From Sorangium cellulosum So ce56 (GTDB taxonomy: Bacteria > Myxococcota_A > Polyangia > Polyangiales > Polyangiaceae), in assembly GCF_000067165.1 (NCBI RefSeq), contig NC_010162.1, positions 6,455,001 through 6,519,000 of the forward strand: a stretch of DNA of 64,000 bases. Direction: 5' to 3'. Of this stretch, positions 8,777 to 16,431 are shown one piece after another; positions within the stretch are counted from its first letter, which is position 1, and each line of letters starts with the position of its first letter. The notes beneath the pieces are model-generated. The model saw only the letters and a list, made by a program, of their open reading frames with translations. It ran no database searches and was not told where the DNA came from. The translations under genes were made by a program, and so were the position numbers.

Positions 8777-9651
8777 CCTTCGTGCCGCGGGACGCCCCGC
8801 TGCCCTTCGCGCCGGACGCCGCGATGCCAAGCCCCTGGGCGCCGGAGCCGGCGCGCGTGCGGCGCGTCCACCGCGAGACAGCGGCGACGTTCACGGCGAC
8901 GATCGACCTGCCGGGCCGCCCGGGCGGCCTCGCCTTCGCGCCCGGCCAGTTCAACATGCTCTACGCGTTCGGGGTCGGCGAGGTCGCGATCTCGATCAGC
9001 GGGGATCCCGCGCGGCCCGATCGGCTCCTGCACACGATCCGCGAGGTCGGCCCGGTCACGCGCGCGCTCGGGCGCCTCCGCTCGGGCATGGCGCTCGGGC
9101 TGCGCGGCCCGTTCGGCAATCCGTGGCCCGTCGACGAGGCGCGCGGCGCGGACGTGCTGCTCCTCGCCGGCGGGCTCGGGATGGCGCCGCTGCGGCCGGC
9201 GCTCTGCCACATCCTCCGGCACCGGGCCGCCTATGGCCGCGTCGCGCTGCTCTACGGCGCCCGCGGGCCCGAGGACCTGCTCTACCGCAGGGAGCTCGAT
9301 CGCTGGAGCCGTCGCGCCGACCTGCAGGTGCTCGTGACCGTGGACCGCGCAGGCCCCGGGTGGCGCGGGCACGTCGGGGTCGTGCCGGCCCTCCTGCGCC
9401 TCGCCGACTTCGAGCCGGGCCGCGCGATCGCGTTCGTCTGCGGGCCGGAGGTGATGATGCGCTTCACGGCGCGCGAGCTCGAGCGCCGCGGCGTCCCCCG
9501 CGAGCGCGTCCACGCCTCGCTGGAGCGGAACATGAAGTGCGCGGTGGGGATCTGCGGCCGCTGCCAGCTCGGGCCGAGCTTCGTCTGCAAGGACGGCCCC
9601 GTGCTCCGCTACGACCGCGTGGGGCCGCTGCTCGCGGTCCGGGACCTGTGA
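8773..9651 (+). CDS. hydG: [NiFe] hydrogenase gamma subunit, FAD/NAD(P)-binding oxidoreductase
   Basis: A 292-residue subunit of the ferredoxin-NADP reductase fold that exchanges electrons with NAD(P)H. The FAD domain (about 25-120) has F-A-P-G-Q-F-N-M. The NAD(P) domain has L-L-A-G-G-L-G-M-A-P-L-R-P and ends with F-V-C-G-P-E-V-M-M. The C-terminus binds a [2Fe-2S] cluster through C-x4-C-x2-C and a further Cys (C-A-V-G-I-C-G-R-C ... F-V-C-K-D-G-P). ATG 8773 overlaps the previous stop; the frame is open upstream but only as a shadow of the neighbours. Together with the beta subunit it forms the diaphorase half of a soluble group 3b enzyme. Confidence 0.92.
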   Translation: MTFVPRDAPLPFAPDAAMPSPWAPEPARVRRVHRETAATFTATIDLPGRPGGLAFAPGQFNMLYAFGVGEVAISISGDPARPDRLLHTIREVGPVTRALGRLRSGMALGLRGPFGNPWPVDEARGADVLLLAGGLGMAPLRPALCHILRHRAAYGRVALLYGARGPEDLLYRRELDRWSRRADLQVLVTVDRAGPGWRGHVGVVPALLRLADFEPGRAIAFVCGPEVMMRFTARELERRGVPRERVHASLERNMKCAVGICGRCQLGPSFVCKDGPVLRYDRVGPLLAVRDL

Positions 9652-9656
9652 GCGCC

Positions 9657-10433
9657 ATGGCGCGCCGCGCGAAGCCGAAGCTCGCCGTGTGGAAGTTCGC
9701 CTCGTGCGACGGCTGTCAGCTCAGCGTCCTCGACCTCGAGGACGAGCTCCTGGCGCTCGCCGCCGCGATCGACATCGCCTACTTCAAGGAGGCCACGAGC
9801 CTCGAGCGCGCGGGGCCGTTCGACCTGTCGCTGGTCGAGGGGTCGATCACGACGCCCGCCGACGCCGAGCGGATCCGCGAGGTCCGGCGGCGGTCGAAGG
9901 CGCTCGTCACGATCGGCGCCTGCGCCACGGCCGGGGGCATCCAGGCGCTGCGCAACTTCGCGAATGTACGTGAGTTTCTGTCGGTCGTGTACGCCTCGCC
10001 CGCGTACATCGAGACCCTCGCCACCTCCACGGCGATAGCCGACCACGTCCCCGTCGACTTCGAGCTGCGCGGCTGCCCGGTGAACAAGCGCCAGCTCCTG
10101 GAGGTGATCAGCGCCTTTCTCCACGGGCGCCGGCCCAATGTCGCGAGCCACAGCGTCTGCGTCGAGTGCAAGAGCCGCGGCAACGTGTGCGTGATGGTGA
10201 CCGGGACGCCGTGCCTCGGCCCGGTGACGCACGCGGGCTGCGGCGCGCTCTGCCCGACCTACCAGCGCGGCTGCTATGGCTGCTTCGGGCCCATGGAGGC
10301 GCCGAACATGGAGTCGCTCTCGCGCGCGTTCCGGGCGGCGGGCGTGCCGGAGCGCGACCTCGTGCGGCTCCACCGCACCTTCAACGCGAACGCCCCGGCG
10401 TTCCGCGCGGAGAGCGAGCGGCATGAGCGCTGA
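9657..10433 (+). CDS. hydD: [NiFe] hydrogenase small subunit (delta)
   Basis: A 258-residue iron-sulfur subunit that relays electrons from the NiFe site. Proximal cluster ligands are visible in C-D-G-C-Q-L-S at the N-terminus and G-A-C-A-T-A-G-G in the middle. R-G-C-P-V-N-K and the C-terminal Cys-rich region (C-V-E-C, C-L-G-P, C-G-A-L-C-P, C-Y-G-C-F-G-P) supply the remaining ligands. There is no Tat signal, so the enzyme is cytosolic, as expected for group 3. ATG 9657 is chosen; a GTG at 9648 overlapping the previous stop is an alternative. Its 3' end overlaps the large-subunit start by 11 bp. Confidence 0.93.
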   Translation: MARRAKPKLAVWKFASCDGCQLSVLDLEDELLALAAAIDIAYFKEATSLERAGPFDLSLVEGSITTPADAERIREVRRRSKALVTIGACATAGGIQALRNFANVREFLSVVYASPAYIETLATSTAIADHVPVDFELRGCPVNKRQLLEVISAFLHGRRPNVASHSVCVECKSRGNVCVMVTGTPCLGPVTHAGCGALCPTYQRGCYGCFGPMEAPNMESLSRAFRAAGVPERDLVRLHRTFNANAPAFRAESERHER

Positions 10434-11835
10434 GAGTCGGGACAACGCTCGGAGCTCCGGGTCGCCTGACGGCGCCCTGCGCCCCGAACCCCGCACCATC
10501 GCGGTCGACTACCTGGCCCGCGTCGAGGGCGAGGGCTCGCTGACGCTCGTGATCGAGGACGGGCGAGCGAAGGAGGCGCGCCTGTCGATCTTCGAGCCCC
10601 CGCGGTTCTTCGAGGCGTTCCTCCGCGGCCGGGGCTTCGCGGAGGCGCCCGACATCACGTCCCGCATCTGCGGCATCTGCCCGGTCGCGTACATCACGAG
10701 CGCGTGCCGCGCGATGGAGGACGCGCTCGGCATCGAGCTCGGCCCGGAGCTCCGCGCGCTGAGGCGCCTCCTCTACTGCGGCGAGTGGATCGAGAGCCAC
10801 GCCCTGCACGTCTTCCTGCTGCACGCGCCCGACTTCCTCGGCTACCCGGACGCCGTCGCCATGGCGCGCGACCACCGCGACTGGGTCGCGAAGGGGCTCG
10901 CCATCAAGAAGGCGGGGAACGCCGTCGTCGCGCTCCTCGGTGGCCGCGAGATCCACCCGGTCAACACCCGCGTCGGCGGCTTCTACAGCGCGCCGTCCCG
11001 CGCGGACCTCGAGGGCCTGCTCCCCGAGCTGCGCGCCGGGAGCGAGCGCACGCGCGCGTGCCTCTCCTGGATGGCGACGCTGCCGTGCCCGGAACTCGAG
11101 CGGCCCTACGAGTTCGTCGCGCTCCGCAGCGACGACGTGTACGCGATCGCCGAGGGGCGCCTCGTCTCCTCGGGCGGGCTCGATATCGAGGTGCGCGACT
11201 ACGACGTCCATTTCGTCGAGGAGCACGTCTCCTGGTCGACCGCGCTGAGATCGAGGATCCGGGGTTCGGGGCGCAGGGCGCCGGCAGGCGACCCGGAGCC
11301 CCGAGCGTCCGAACACGGCAGCGGCAGTTACCTGTGCGGCCCGCTCGCGCGCTTCAACCTGAGCTTCGATCGCCTGCTCCCCGAGGTCCAGGACGCGGCG
11401 CGCGCCGCCGGCCTCGCCATCCCGTGCCGCAACCCGTTGCGGAGCCTGCTTGTGCGCCTCGTGGAGATCCTTCAGGCGTTCGAGGAGTCGATCCGGATCA
11501 TCGAGGCGTACGCGCTCCCGCCGGCGCCGTTCGTCGCGCCTCGCGCGCTCCGCGCGGGCACGGGCTACGGCGGCTCCGAGGCGCCGCGCGGCTTCCTGTA
11601 CCACCGCTACACGCTCGACGCCGAGGGGACGATCCTGGACGCCAAGATCGTCCCGCCCACGTCGCAGAACCAGCTCTCGATCGAGGAGGACCTCTGCGCG
11701 CTGTCGCCGTCCTTGGCGTCGCTGCCGGTCCGCGAGGCGACCGCGCGCGCCGAGCAGGCCGTGCGCAACCACGACCCCTGCATCTCCTGCGCGACGCACT
11801 TCCTCACCCTGCGCGTCGAGGAGGCGCCCCGATGA
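10423..11835 (+). CDS. hydA: [NiFe] hydrogenase large subunit (catalytic, alpha)
   Basis: A 470-residue catalytic subunit. The N-terminal nickel-binding motif is R-I-C-G-I-C-P-V-A-Y, with Tyr where many hydrogenases have His. The C-terminal motif is D-P-C-I-S-C-A-T-H-F, as in group 3 enzymes, and is followed by a short tail for protease removal. Two copies of a short palindromic element sit in frame, in opposite orientations. One adds S-S-G-S-P-D-G-A-L-R-P near residues 10-23. The other adds G-S-G-R-R-A-P-A-G-D-P-E-P near 282-296, before S-Y-L-C-G-P-L-A-R-F-N. The cofactor ligands are intact, so the enzyme is likely functional. It overlaps the small subunit gene and couples to the protease gene by ATGA. 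Confidence 0.93.
   Translation: MSAESRDNARSSGSPDGALRPEPRTIAVDYLARVEGEGSLTLVIEDGRAKEARLSIFEPPRFFEAFLRGRGFAEAPDITSRICGICPVAYITSACRAMEDALGIELGPELRALRRLLYCGEWIESHALHVFLLHAPDFLGYPDAVAMARDHRDWVAKGLAIKKAGNAVVALLGGREIHPVNTRVGGFYSAPSRADLEGLLPELRAGSERTRACLSWMATLPCPELERPYEFVALRSDDVYAIAEGRLVSSGGLDIEVRDYDVHFVEEHVSWSTALRSRIRGSGRRAPAGDPEPRASEHGSGSYLCGPLARFNLSFDRLLPEVQDAARAAGLAIPCRNPLRSLLVRLVEILQAFEESIRIIEAYALPPAPFVAPRALRAGTGYGGSEAPRGFLYHRYTLDAEGTILDAKIVPPTSQNQLSIEEDLCALSPSLASLPVREATARAEQAVRNHDPCISCATHFLTLRVEEAPR
10445..10494 (-). repeat. Short palindromic element, copy 1 (reverse orientation) inside hydA
   Basis: The core CTCCGGGTCGCCTG-ACGGCGCCCTGCG is the reverse complement of the element at 11261-11308. 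It stays in frame near the N-terminus of the large subunit. Confidence 0.85.
11261..11308 (+). repeat. Short palindromic element, copy 2 inside hydA
   Basis: Starts GGTTCGGGGC and ends GCCCCGAGCG, so the ends form a 7-bp inverted repeat (TCGGGGC/GCCCCGA). It inserts about 15 residues in frame in the large subunit. Confidence 0.88.
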
Positions 11836-12335
11836 CCACGCGGATCATCGGCCTCGGGCAACGCGCAGCCGGAAACGACGCTGCCGGGCTCGCCGTGCTC
11901 GAGGCGCTGCGCCGCCGGGGTCTGCCGGGCGGCGCGGAGGTCGTCGAGGCGAGGGACGCGACCGCGCTCGTCTCGCTTCTCCAGACGCCCGCGACGGTCG
12001 TGGTCGTCGACGCCGTGCTCGCGTCGCCGCCCGGTGAGGTGCTCGATCTCTCGCCCTCGGACCTCGCCGCCGGTGCGCCTGTCCCGGTCTCGACGCACGG
12101 CCTGGGCGTCGGGCAGGCCATCGAGCTCGCTCGCATCACGGCGCCGGATCGGCTCTCACCCGACATCCGCATCGTCGGCGTGAGCATCGGCAAGCCTTGT
12201 CAGCGAGGTTCGGGGCGCAGGGCGCCGTCGGGCGACCCGGAGCCCCGAGCGTTGGACGAGCCCGGCCTGTCGCCCGACGTGGCCGCGGCGGTCCCCCGGG
12301 CTGTCGCCCGCGTCCTGTCGTTCCTCGGAGGGTGA
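11832..12335 (+). CDS. Hydrogenase maturation protease (HyaD/HycI family)
   Basis: A 167-residue nickel-dependent endopeptidase that trims the C-terminus of the large subunit after NiFe insertion. Visible: I-I-G-L-G-Q-R-A-A-G-N-D-A-A-G (metal-binding Asp in the G-N-D-x-A-G motif), V-V-V-V-D-A-V-L (second acidic ligand), S-T-H-G-L-G-V (His ligand) and V-G-V-S-I-G near the end. An in-frame palindromic element (12207-12252) interrupts the usual loop before G-L-S-P-x-V. ATG overlaps the previous stop. Its place directly behind the large subunit fits its role. Confidence 0.9.
   Translation: MTTRIIGLGQRAAGNDAAGLAVLEALRRRGLPGGAEVVEARDATALVSLLQTPATVVVVDAVLASPPGEVLDLSPSDLAAGAPVPVSTHGLGVGQAIELARITAPDRLSPDIRIVGVSIGKPCQRGSGRRAPSGDPEPRALDEPGLSPDVAAAVPRAVARVLSFLGG
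12207..12252 (+). repeat. Short palindromic element, copy 3 inside the protease gene
   Basis: Nearly the same sequence, orientation and reading frame as 11261-11308, giving G-S-G-R-R-A-P-S-G-D-P-E-P-R-A. Confidence 0.88.
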
Positions 12336-12339
12336 GCCC

Positions 12340-12681
12340 GTGCACGAGTCGTCCATCGCTCGACAGCTGCTCTCCGCCGCCCTGGACCGCGCCGCGGCCG
12401 AGGGGGCGACGCGGGTCGTCTCGGTGCGCGGCTGGGTGGCCGAGGCCGAGGCGCTCTCGCCGGAGAGCCTCTCGCTCCACTTCGCGGCGCACGCGCGCGG
12501 CACGCCGGCCGAGGGGGCGCGCCTCGATCTGCGGCTCCACCGCGTCGAGGCGCGCTGCCTCTCCTGCGGCGCCACGTACGCGCCCGACCATCACGTGGTG
12601 CTTTGCCCGCGCTGCGGCGGCGACCAGGCGACGCTCCTCGGGCGCCTGGGGCTCGGCCTGGATGCCATGGAGGTGGAGTAG
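12340..12681 (+). CDS. hypA: Hydrogenase nickel incorporation protein HypA
   Basis: A 113-residue nickel metallochaperone. The N-terminal M-H-E-S-S-I-A nickel-binding segment (His2) is present. The zinc site is C-x2-C-x12-C-x2-C (C-L-S-C-G ... C-P-R-C-G-G). GTG at 12340 is the start because it directly gives the conserved M-H-E. It usually works with the GTPase HypB, which is not encoded next to it here. Two bases separate it from hypF. Confidence 0.93.
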   Translation: MHESSIARQLLSAALDRAAAEGATRVVSVRGWVAEAEALSPESLSLHFAAHARGTPAEGARLDLRLHRVEARCLSCGATYAPDHHVVLCPRCGGDQATLLGRLGLGLDAMEVE

Positions 12682-12683
12682 CC

Positions 12684-15035
12684 GTGCCGCGCCTCGCGCT
12701 CCGTGTGTACGGCATCGTCCAGGGGGTGGGCTTCCGGCCGTTCGTGTACCGGCGAGCGTCCGCGCTCGGCCTGGGCGGCTGGGTGCGGAACCGCCCCGGC
12801 GGGGTCGAGATCGAGGTGCAGGGGCCGGAGCGCAGCCTGCACGCCTTCGTCGCAGGCCTGACCCGTGAGCCCAGCGCGCCCGCGCGCGTCGAGCGCATCG
12901 AGATCGAGCGGCGGGCCGAACAGGACGCCGGCCCGTTCCAGATCCTCGGCAGCGAGGCCGGGAACGGTGCGCGCCCGTCGGTGCCCGCGGATCTCGCCGT
13001 CTGCGAGGAGTGCGCCCGCGAGGTGGACAGCGAGACCGGCCGCCGCCGCCGCTACCCCTTCACGAGCTGCGCGCGGTGCGGTCCCCGCTACACGATCCTC
13101 TCGGGCCTCCCGTACGACCGGGCCAGGACCACGATGGATCGCTTCCCGATGTGCCCCGCGTGCGCCGCGGAGTACGCGGACCCCTCGGACCGGCGCTTCC
13201 ACGCGGAGCCCATCGCCTGCCCCGCATGCGGCCCGCGCGTCCAGCTCGTCGCCGCAGCCAGAGACCCGATGGATCCCGGCATTCGGAGCTCCGGGTCGCC
13301 AGACGGCGCGCTCCGCGAGGCCGCGGCCGCGGTGCTGGCGGGGAAGGTGGTCGCCGTGAAGGGGCTCGGTGGGTTCCATCTGCTGGTCGACGCGACGTCG
13401 CCGGACGCGGTCGCGCTCCTGCGCCGGCGGAAGCGCCGTGACGCCAAGCCGTTCGCGGTGATGTTCGGCTCGCTCGACGCCGTGCGCGGCGCCTGCCGCG
13501 TGTCTGCCGCCGAAGCGGACGCGCTGCGCGGTCCCGAGGCGCCGATCGTGCTGCTGCGGCGGCTCTCGCCCGCCGCCGCGCGGGTCGCCATCGCCGACGC
13601 GGTCGCGCCGGGCACGCCGCGCCTGGGCGCGCTGCTCCCCTACACCCCGCTCCACCGGCTGGTGCTGGAGCTCGTCGGTCGCCCCGTGGTCTGCACGAGC
13701 GGCAACCTCTCGGACGAGCCTATCTGCACCGACGCATCGGACGCGCTGGAGCGCCTGGGCGGCATCGCCGACCTGTTCCTCGTGCACGACCGGCCGATCG
13801 TGCGCCCCCTCGACGACTCCGTGGCCCGCGTCGGGCATGCTGGCGTCGAGCTCCTCCGCCGCGCGCGCGGCTTCACCCCGCTGCCTCTGCCTCTGCGGAT
13901 CGACGCCCCGCCGATCCTCGCCCTCGGCGGCCACCTGAAGAGCACGACGGCGCTCTTCTTCGACGGCCAGGTGGTCGTCAGCCAGCACCTCGGCGACGCG
14001 CACACCGCGGAGGGCGCCGCGCTCATCGAGCGCACGGCCCTCGACCTCACGCGCCTGTTCCGGGTGCGGCCGGAGCGCATCGCCTGCGATCTCCACCCCG
14101 ACTACGCGGGAAGCCGCATCGCCGAGCAGCTCGCGGCGGCCTTCCGCGCGCCGCTCGTCCGGGTGCAGCACCACCACGCGCACGTCGCCGCCTGCGTGGC
14201 CGAGCACGGCCTCGACGGACCTGTCCTCGGCCTCGCGTGGGACGGAGCCGGCTACGGGCTCGACGGCGCCCTCTGGGGCGGCGAGGCGCTGGTCGTGGAC
14301 GGGGCGTCTTTCCGCCGCGCGGCGCACCTCCGCTCCTTCCCGCTGCCGGGCGGCGAGCGCGCCATGAGGGAGCCGCGCCGCTCCGCGCTCGGGCTGCTCT
14401 GGGAGCTCCTCGGCGAGGGCGCCCGCGACCACGCCCGCGCCTGGTTCCGCGACGCCGAGCTCGGCCCGCTGTTCTCCATGCTCGCGCGCGGGACGGGCTC
14501 GCCGCGCACGACGAGCGTGGGGCGCCTGTTCGACGGGGTGGCGGCGCTCGCGGGCCTGCGCGGGGCGGCGAGCTTCGAGGGGCAGGCCGCCATGGAGCTG
14601 GAGTGCCTGGCCGAGGCGGCCGGCGAGCGGGCGGGCTATCCGCTGCCGCTGCGCGCAAGCGCGGCGGGGATGCCGGCGGTGATCGACTTCGGACCGCTGC
14701 TCGACGCGGTGCTTGGCGATCGGCGTGACGGTGTGTCGCCGGGCGTCATCGCGGCCCGCTTTCACGCGGCGCTCGCGGACGTCGCCGAGGCGCTCGCCGC
14801 CGCGAGCGGCCTCGGGCGCGTCGTGCTCGCGGGCGGGTGCTTCCAGAACGCGCTCCTCGCCGCGTCGATCCGCGAGCGCCTCACGGCGCGGGGTGTCGAG
14901 GTCTTCACGCCGAGGCTCTACCCGCCGGGCGACGGCGGCCTGTCGCTCGGCCAGGTCCTCGTGGCCGCGCGGCGCGGCACAGACGCGGAATCGGACGTGG
15001 AATCGGACGTGGAATCGGACGTGGTGGAGATGTGA
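12684..15035 (+). CDS. hypF: Carbamoyltransferase HypF
   Basis: A 783-residue enzyme that makes the CN ligands of the NiFe centre from carbamoyl phosphate. Domains in order: acylphosphatase-like (about 5-92, G-I-V-Q-G-V-G-F-R-P-F), zinc fingers (about 105-195, four CxxC pairs), YrdC-like domain (about 210-390, with K-x-x-x-K-P-F-A-V-M) and Kae1-like domain (about 415-750, with V-Q-H-H-H-A-H and L-A-G-G-C-F-Q-N). A partial reverse copy of the palindromic element (13284-13317) lies in the linker before YrdC. The C-terminal tail has three E-S-D-V repeats from a 12-bp tandem repeat. GTG start 2 bp after hypA. Confidence 0.94.
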   Translation: MPRLALRVYGIVQGVGFRPFVYRRASALGLGGWVRNRPGGVEIEVQGPERSLHAFVAGLTREPSAPARVERIEIERRAEQDAGPFQILGSEAGNGARPSVPADLAVCEECAREVDSETGRRRRYPFTSCARCGPRYTILSGLPYDRARTTMDRFPMCPACAAEYADPSDRRFHAEPIACPACGPRVQLVAAARDPMDPGIRSSGSPDGALREAAAAVLAGKVVAVKGLGGFHLLVDATSPDAVALLRRRKRRDAKPFAVMFGSLDAVRGACRVSAAEADALRGPEAPIVLLRRLSPAAARVAIADAVAPGTPRLGALLPYTPLHRLVLELVGRPVVCTSGNLSDEPICTDASDALERLGGIADLFLVHDRPIVRPLDDSVARVGHAGVELLRRARGFTPLPLPLRIDAPPILALGGHLKSTTALFFDGQVVVSQHLGDAHTAEGAALIERTALDLTRLFRVRPERIACDLHPDYAGSRIAEQLAAAFRAPLVRVQHHHAHVAACVAEHGLDGPVLGLAWDGAGYGLDGALWGGEALVVDGASFRRAAHLRSFPLPGGERAMREPRRSALGLLWELLGEGARDHARAWFRDAELGPLFSMLARGTGSPRTTSVGRLFDGVAALAGLRGAASFEGQAAMELECLAEAAGERAGYPLPLRASAAGMPAVIDFGPLLDAVLGDRRDGVSPGVIAARFHAALADVAEALAAASGLGRVVLAGGCFQNALLAASIRERLTARGVEVFTPRLYPPGDGGLSLGQVLVAARRGTDAESDVESDVESDVVEM
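13284..13317 (-). repeat. Short palindromic element, copy 4 (partial, reverse) inside hypF
   Basis: Matches copy 1 over CGGAGCTCCGGGTCGCC and the following GACGGCGC, then diverges. It is in frame between the zinc-finger and YrdC domains. Confidence 0.75.
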
Positions 15036-15037
15036 CG

Positions 15038-15283
15038 ATGTGCCTCGGCGTCCCCGGCAAGATCCTCGGCGTCATGGGGGGCGACCTCCGGCTCGGCCGC
15101 GTCGCCTTCGGCGGGATCGTCAAGGAGATCTGCCTCGCTTACGTGCCCGAGGCGGAGGCCGGCGATTACGTGATCGTGCACGCGGGCTTCGCGATCAGCC
15201 GCATCGACGAGGCGTCGGCGCGACGGACGCTCTCCTACCTCGACGAGCTCGGCGCGGCGCGCGAGGGGGAGGAGCCGCGATGA
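15038..15283 (+). CDS. hypC: Hydrogenase assembly chaperone HypC
   Basis: An 81-residue chaperone that carries the Fe(CN)2CO unit with HypD. It starts with the diagnostic M-C-L-G-V-P-G-K; Cys2 binds iron. The family ending with V-H-A-G-F-A-I-S and a helical tail is present. The stop overlaps the hypD start (ATGA at 15280-15283). Confidence 0.94.
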   Translation: MCLGVPGKILGVMGGDLRLGRVAFGGIVKEICLAYVPEAEAGDYVIVHAGFAISRIDEASARRTLSYLDELGAAREGEEPR

Positions 15284-16431
15284 GGTTCATCGACGAGTAC
15301 CGCGACGCGCGGCGCGTCGGGCCGTACGTGGAGGCGATCCGGCGGGTGGTCTCTCGTCCCTGGTCGATCATGGAGGTCTGCGGCGGTCAGACGCACGCCA
15401 TCGTCCGCTTCGGCCTGGACGAGCTCTTGCCTCCGGAGATCTCGCTCCTGCACGGCCCTGGCTGCCCGGTGTGCGTCACGCCGGTCGAGCTCATCGATCG
15501 CGCGCTCGAGATCGCCTCGCGCCGCGAGGTCACGTTCTGCTCGTTCGGCGACATGCTGCGCGTCCCCGGCTCCAGCGACGACCTGTTCGCGGTCAAGTCG
15601 AGGGGCGGTGACGTGCGCGTCGTCTACTCGCCGCTCGACGCGCTCGCGCTCGCCGAGCGCCTGCCGGATCGCGAGGTCGTCTTCTTCGCGGTCGGCTTCG
15701 AGACCACGGCACCCGCGAACGCCATGGCGGTGTTCGAGGCGCGGCGCCGCGGCATCCGGAACTTCTCCCTCCTCGTGTCGCACGTGCTCGTCCCGCCCGC
15801 GATGGAGGTGATCCTCCGGGCGCCGGATCGGCGCGTCGACGGGTTCCTCGCCGCGGGCCACGTGTGCACGGTGATGGGCATCGACGCCTACCGTCCGCTC
15901 GCCGCCGAGCACCGCGTCCCCATCGTGGTCACGGGCTTCGAGCCGTTGGACATCCTCCAGGGCATTTTCATGTGCGTCCGGCAGCTCGAGGAGGGCCGCG
16001 CCGACGTGGAGAACCAGTATGCCCGCTCGGTGCGCGAAGCCGGCAACGAGGCCGCGCAGCGCATGCTCCGGGAGGTCTTCGAGATCGTGCCCCGGACCTG
16101 GCGAGGCATCGGGCCGATCGCCCGGAGCGGGCTCGGGCTCCGGGCGCCGTACGCGGACCACGATGCAGAGCGGCGGTGGGCGCCGGCGGGCGACCTGGAG
16201 CCCCGGGCATCGGAGCGCAGGGCGCCGGCGGGCGACCTGGAGCCCCGAGCGTCGACCGACTGCAAGAGCGGCCTCGTGCTCCAGGGGGTGATCAAGCCGC
16301 CGGACTGCCCCGCGTTCGGTGTGCGCTGCACGCCGGAGACCCCGCTGGGCGCCACGATGGTCTCCTCGGAAGGCGCGTGCGCGGCCTACTACCGTTACCG
16401 GAGGGCGGACCCACCGCGCGGTTCGGGATGA
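15280..16431 (+). CDS. hypD: Hydrogenase formation protein HypD
   Basis: A 383-residue scaffold that assembles Fe(CN)2CO with HypC and HypE. Conserved blocks are all present: E-V-C-G-G-Q-T-H, H-G-P-G-C-P-V-C-V-T-P, F-C-S-F-G-D-M-L-R-V-P, F-F-A-V-G-F-E-T-T-A-P, A-A-G-H-V-C-T-V-M-G and the C-terminal Cys group for a [4Fe-4S] cluster (P-D-C-P-A-F, R-C-T-P, E-G-A-C-A-A-Y). Two head-to-tail copies of the palindromic element (about 16176-16252) insert R-A-P-A-G-D-L-E-P-R-A units in the loop after D-A-E-R-R. ATGA overlaps couple it to hypC and hypE. Confidence 0.94.
   Translation: MRFIDEYRDARRVGPYVEAIRRVVSRPWSIMEVCGGQTHAIVRFGLDELLPPEISLLHGPGCPVCVTPVELIDRALEIASRREVTFCSFGDMLRVPGSSDDLFAVKSRGGDVRVVYSPLDALALAERLPDREVVFFAVGFETTAPANAMAVFEARRRGIRNFSLLVSHVLVPPAMEVILRAPDRRVDGFLAAGHVCTVMGIDAYRPLAAEHRVPIVVTGFEPLDILQGIFMCVRQLEEGRADVENQYARSVREAGNEAAQRMLREVFEIVPRTWRGIGPIARSGLGLRAPYADHDAERRWAPAGDLEPRASERRAPAGDLEPRASTDCKSGLVLQGVIKPPDCPAFGVRCTPETPLGATMVSSEGACAAYYRYRRADPPRGSG
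16176..16252 (+). repeat. Short palindromic element, copies 5 and 6 in tandem inside hypD
   Basis: Two copies of the GCGCCGGCGGGCGACCTGGAG core, the second starting near 16212. Same orientation and frame as copies 2 and 3. Confidence 0.85.
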
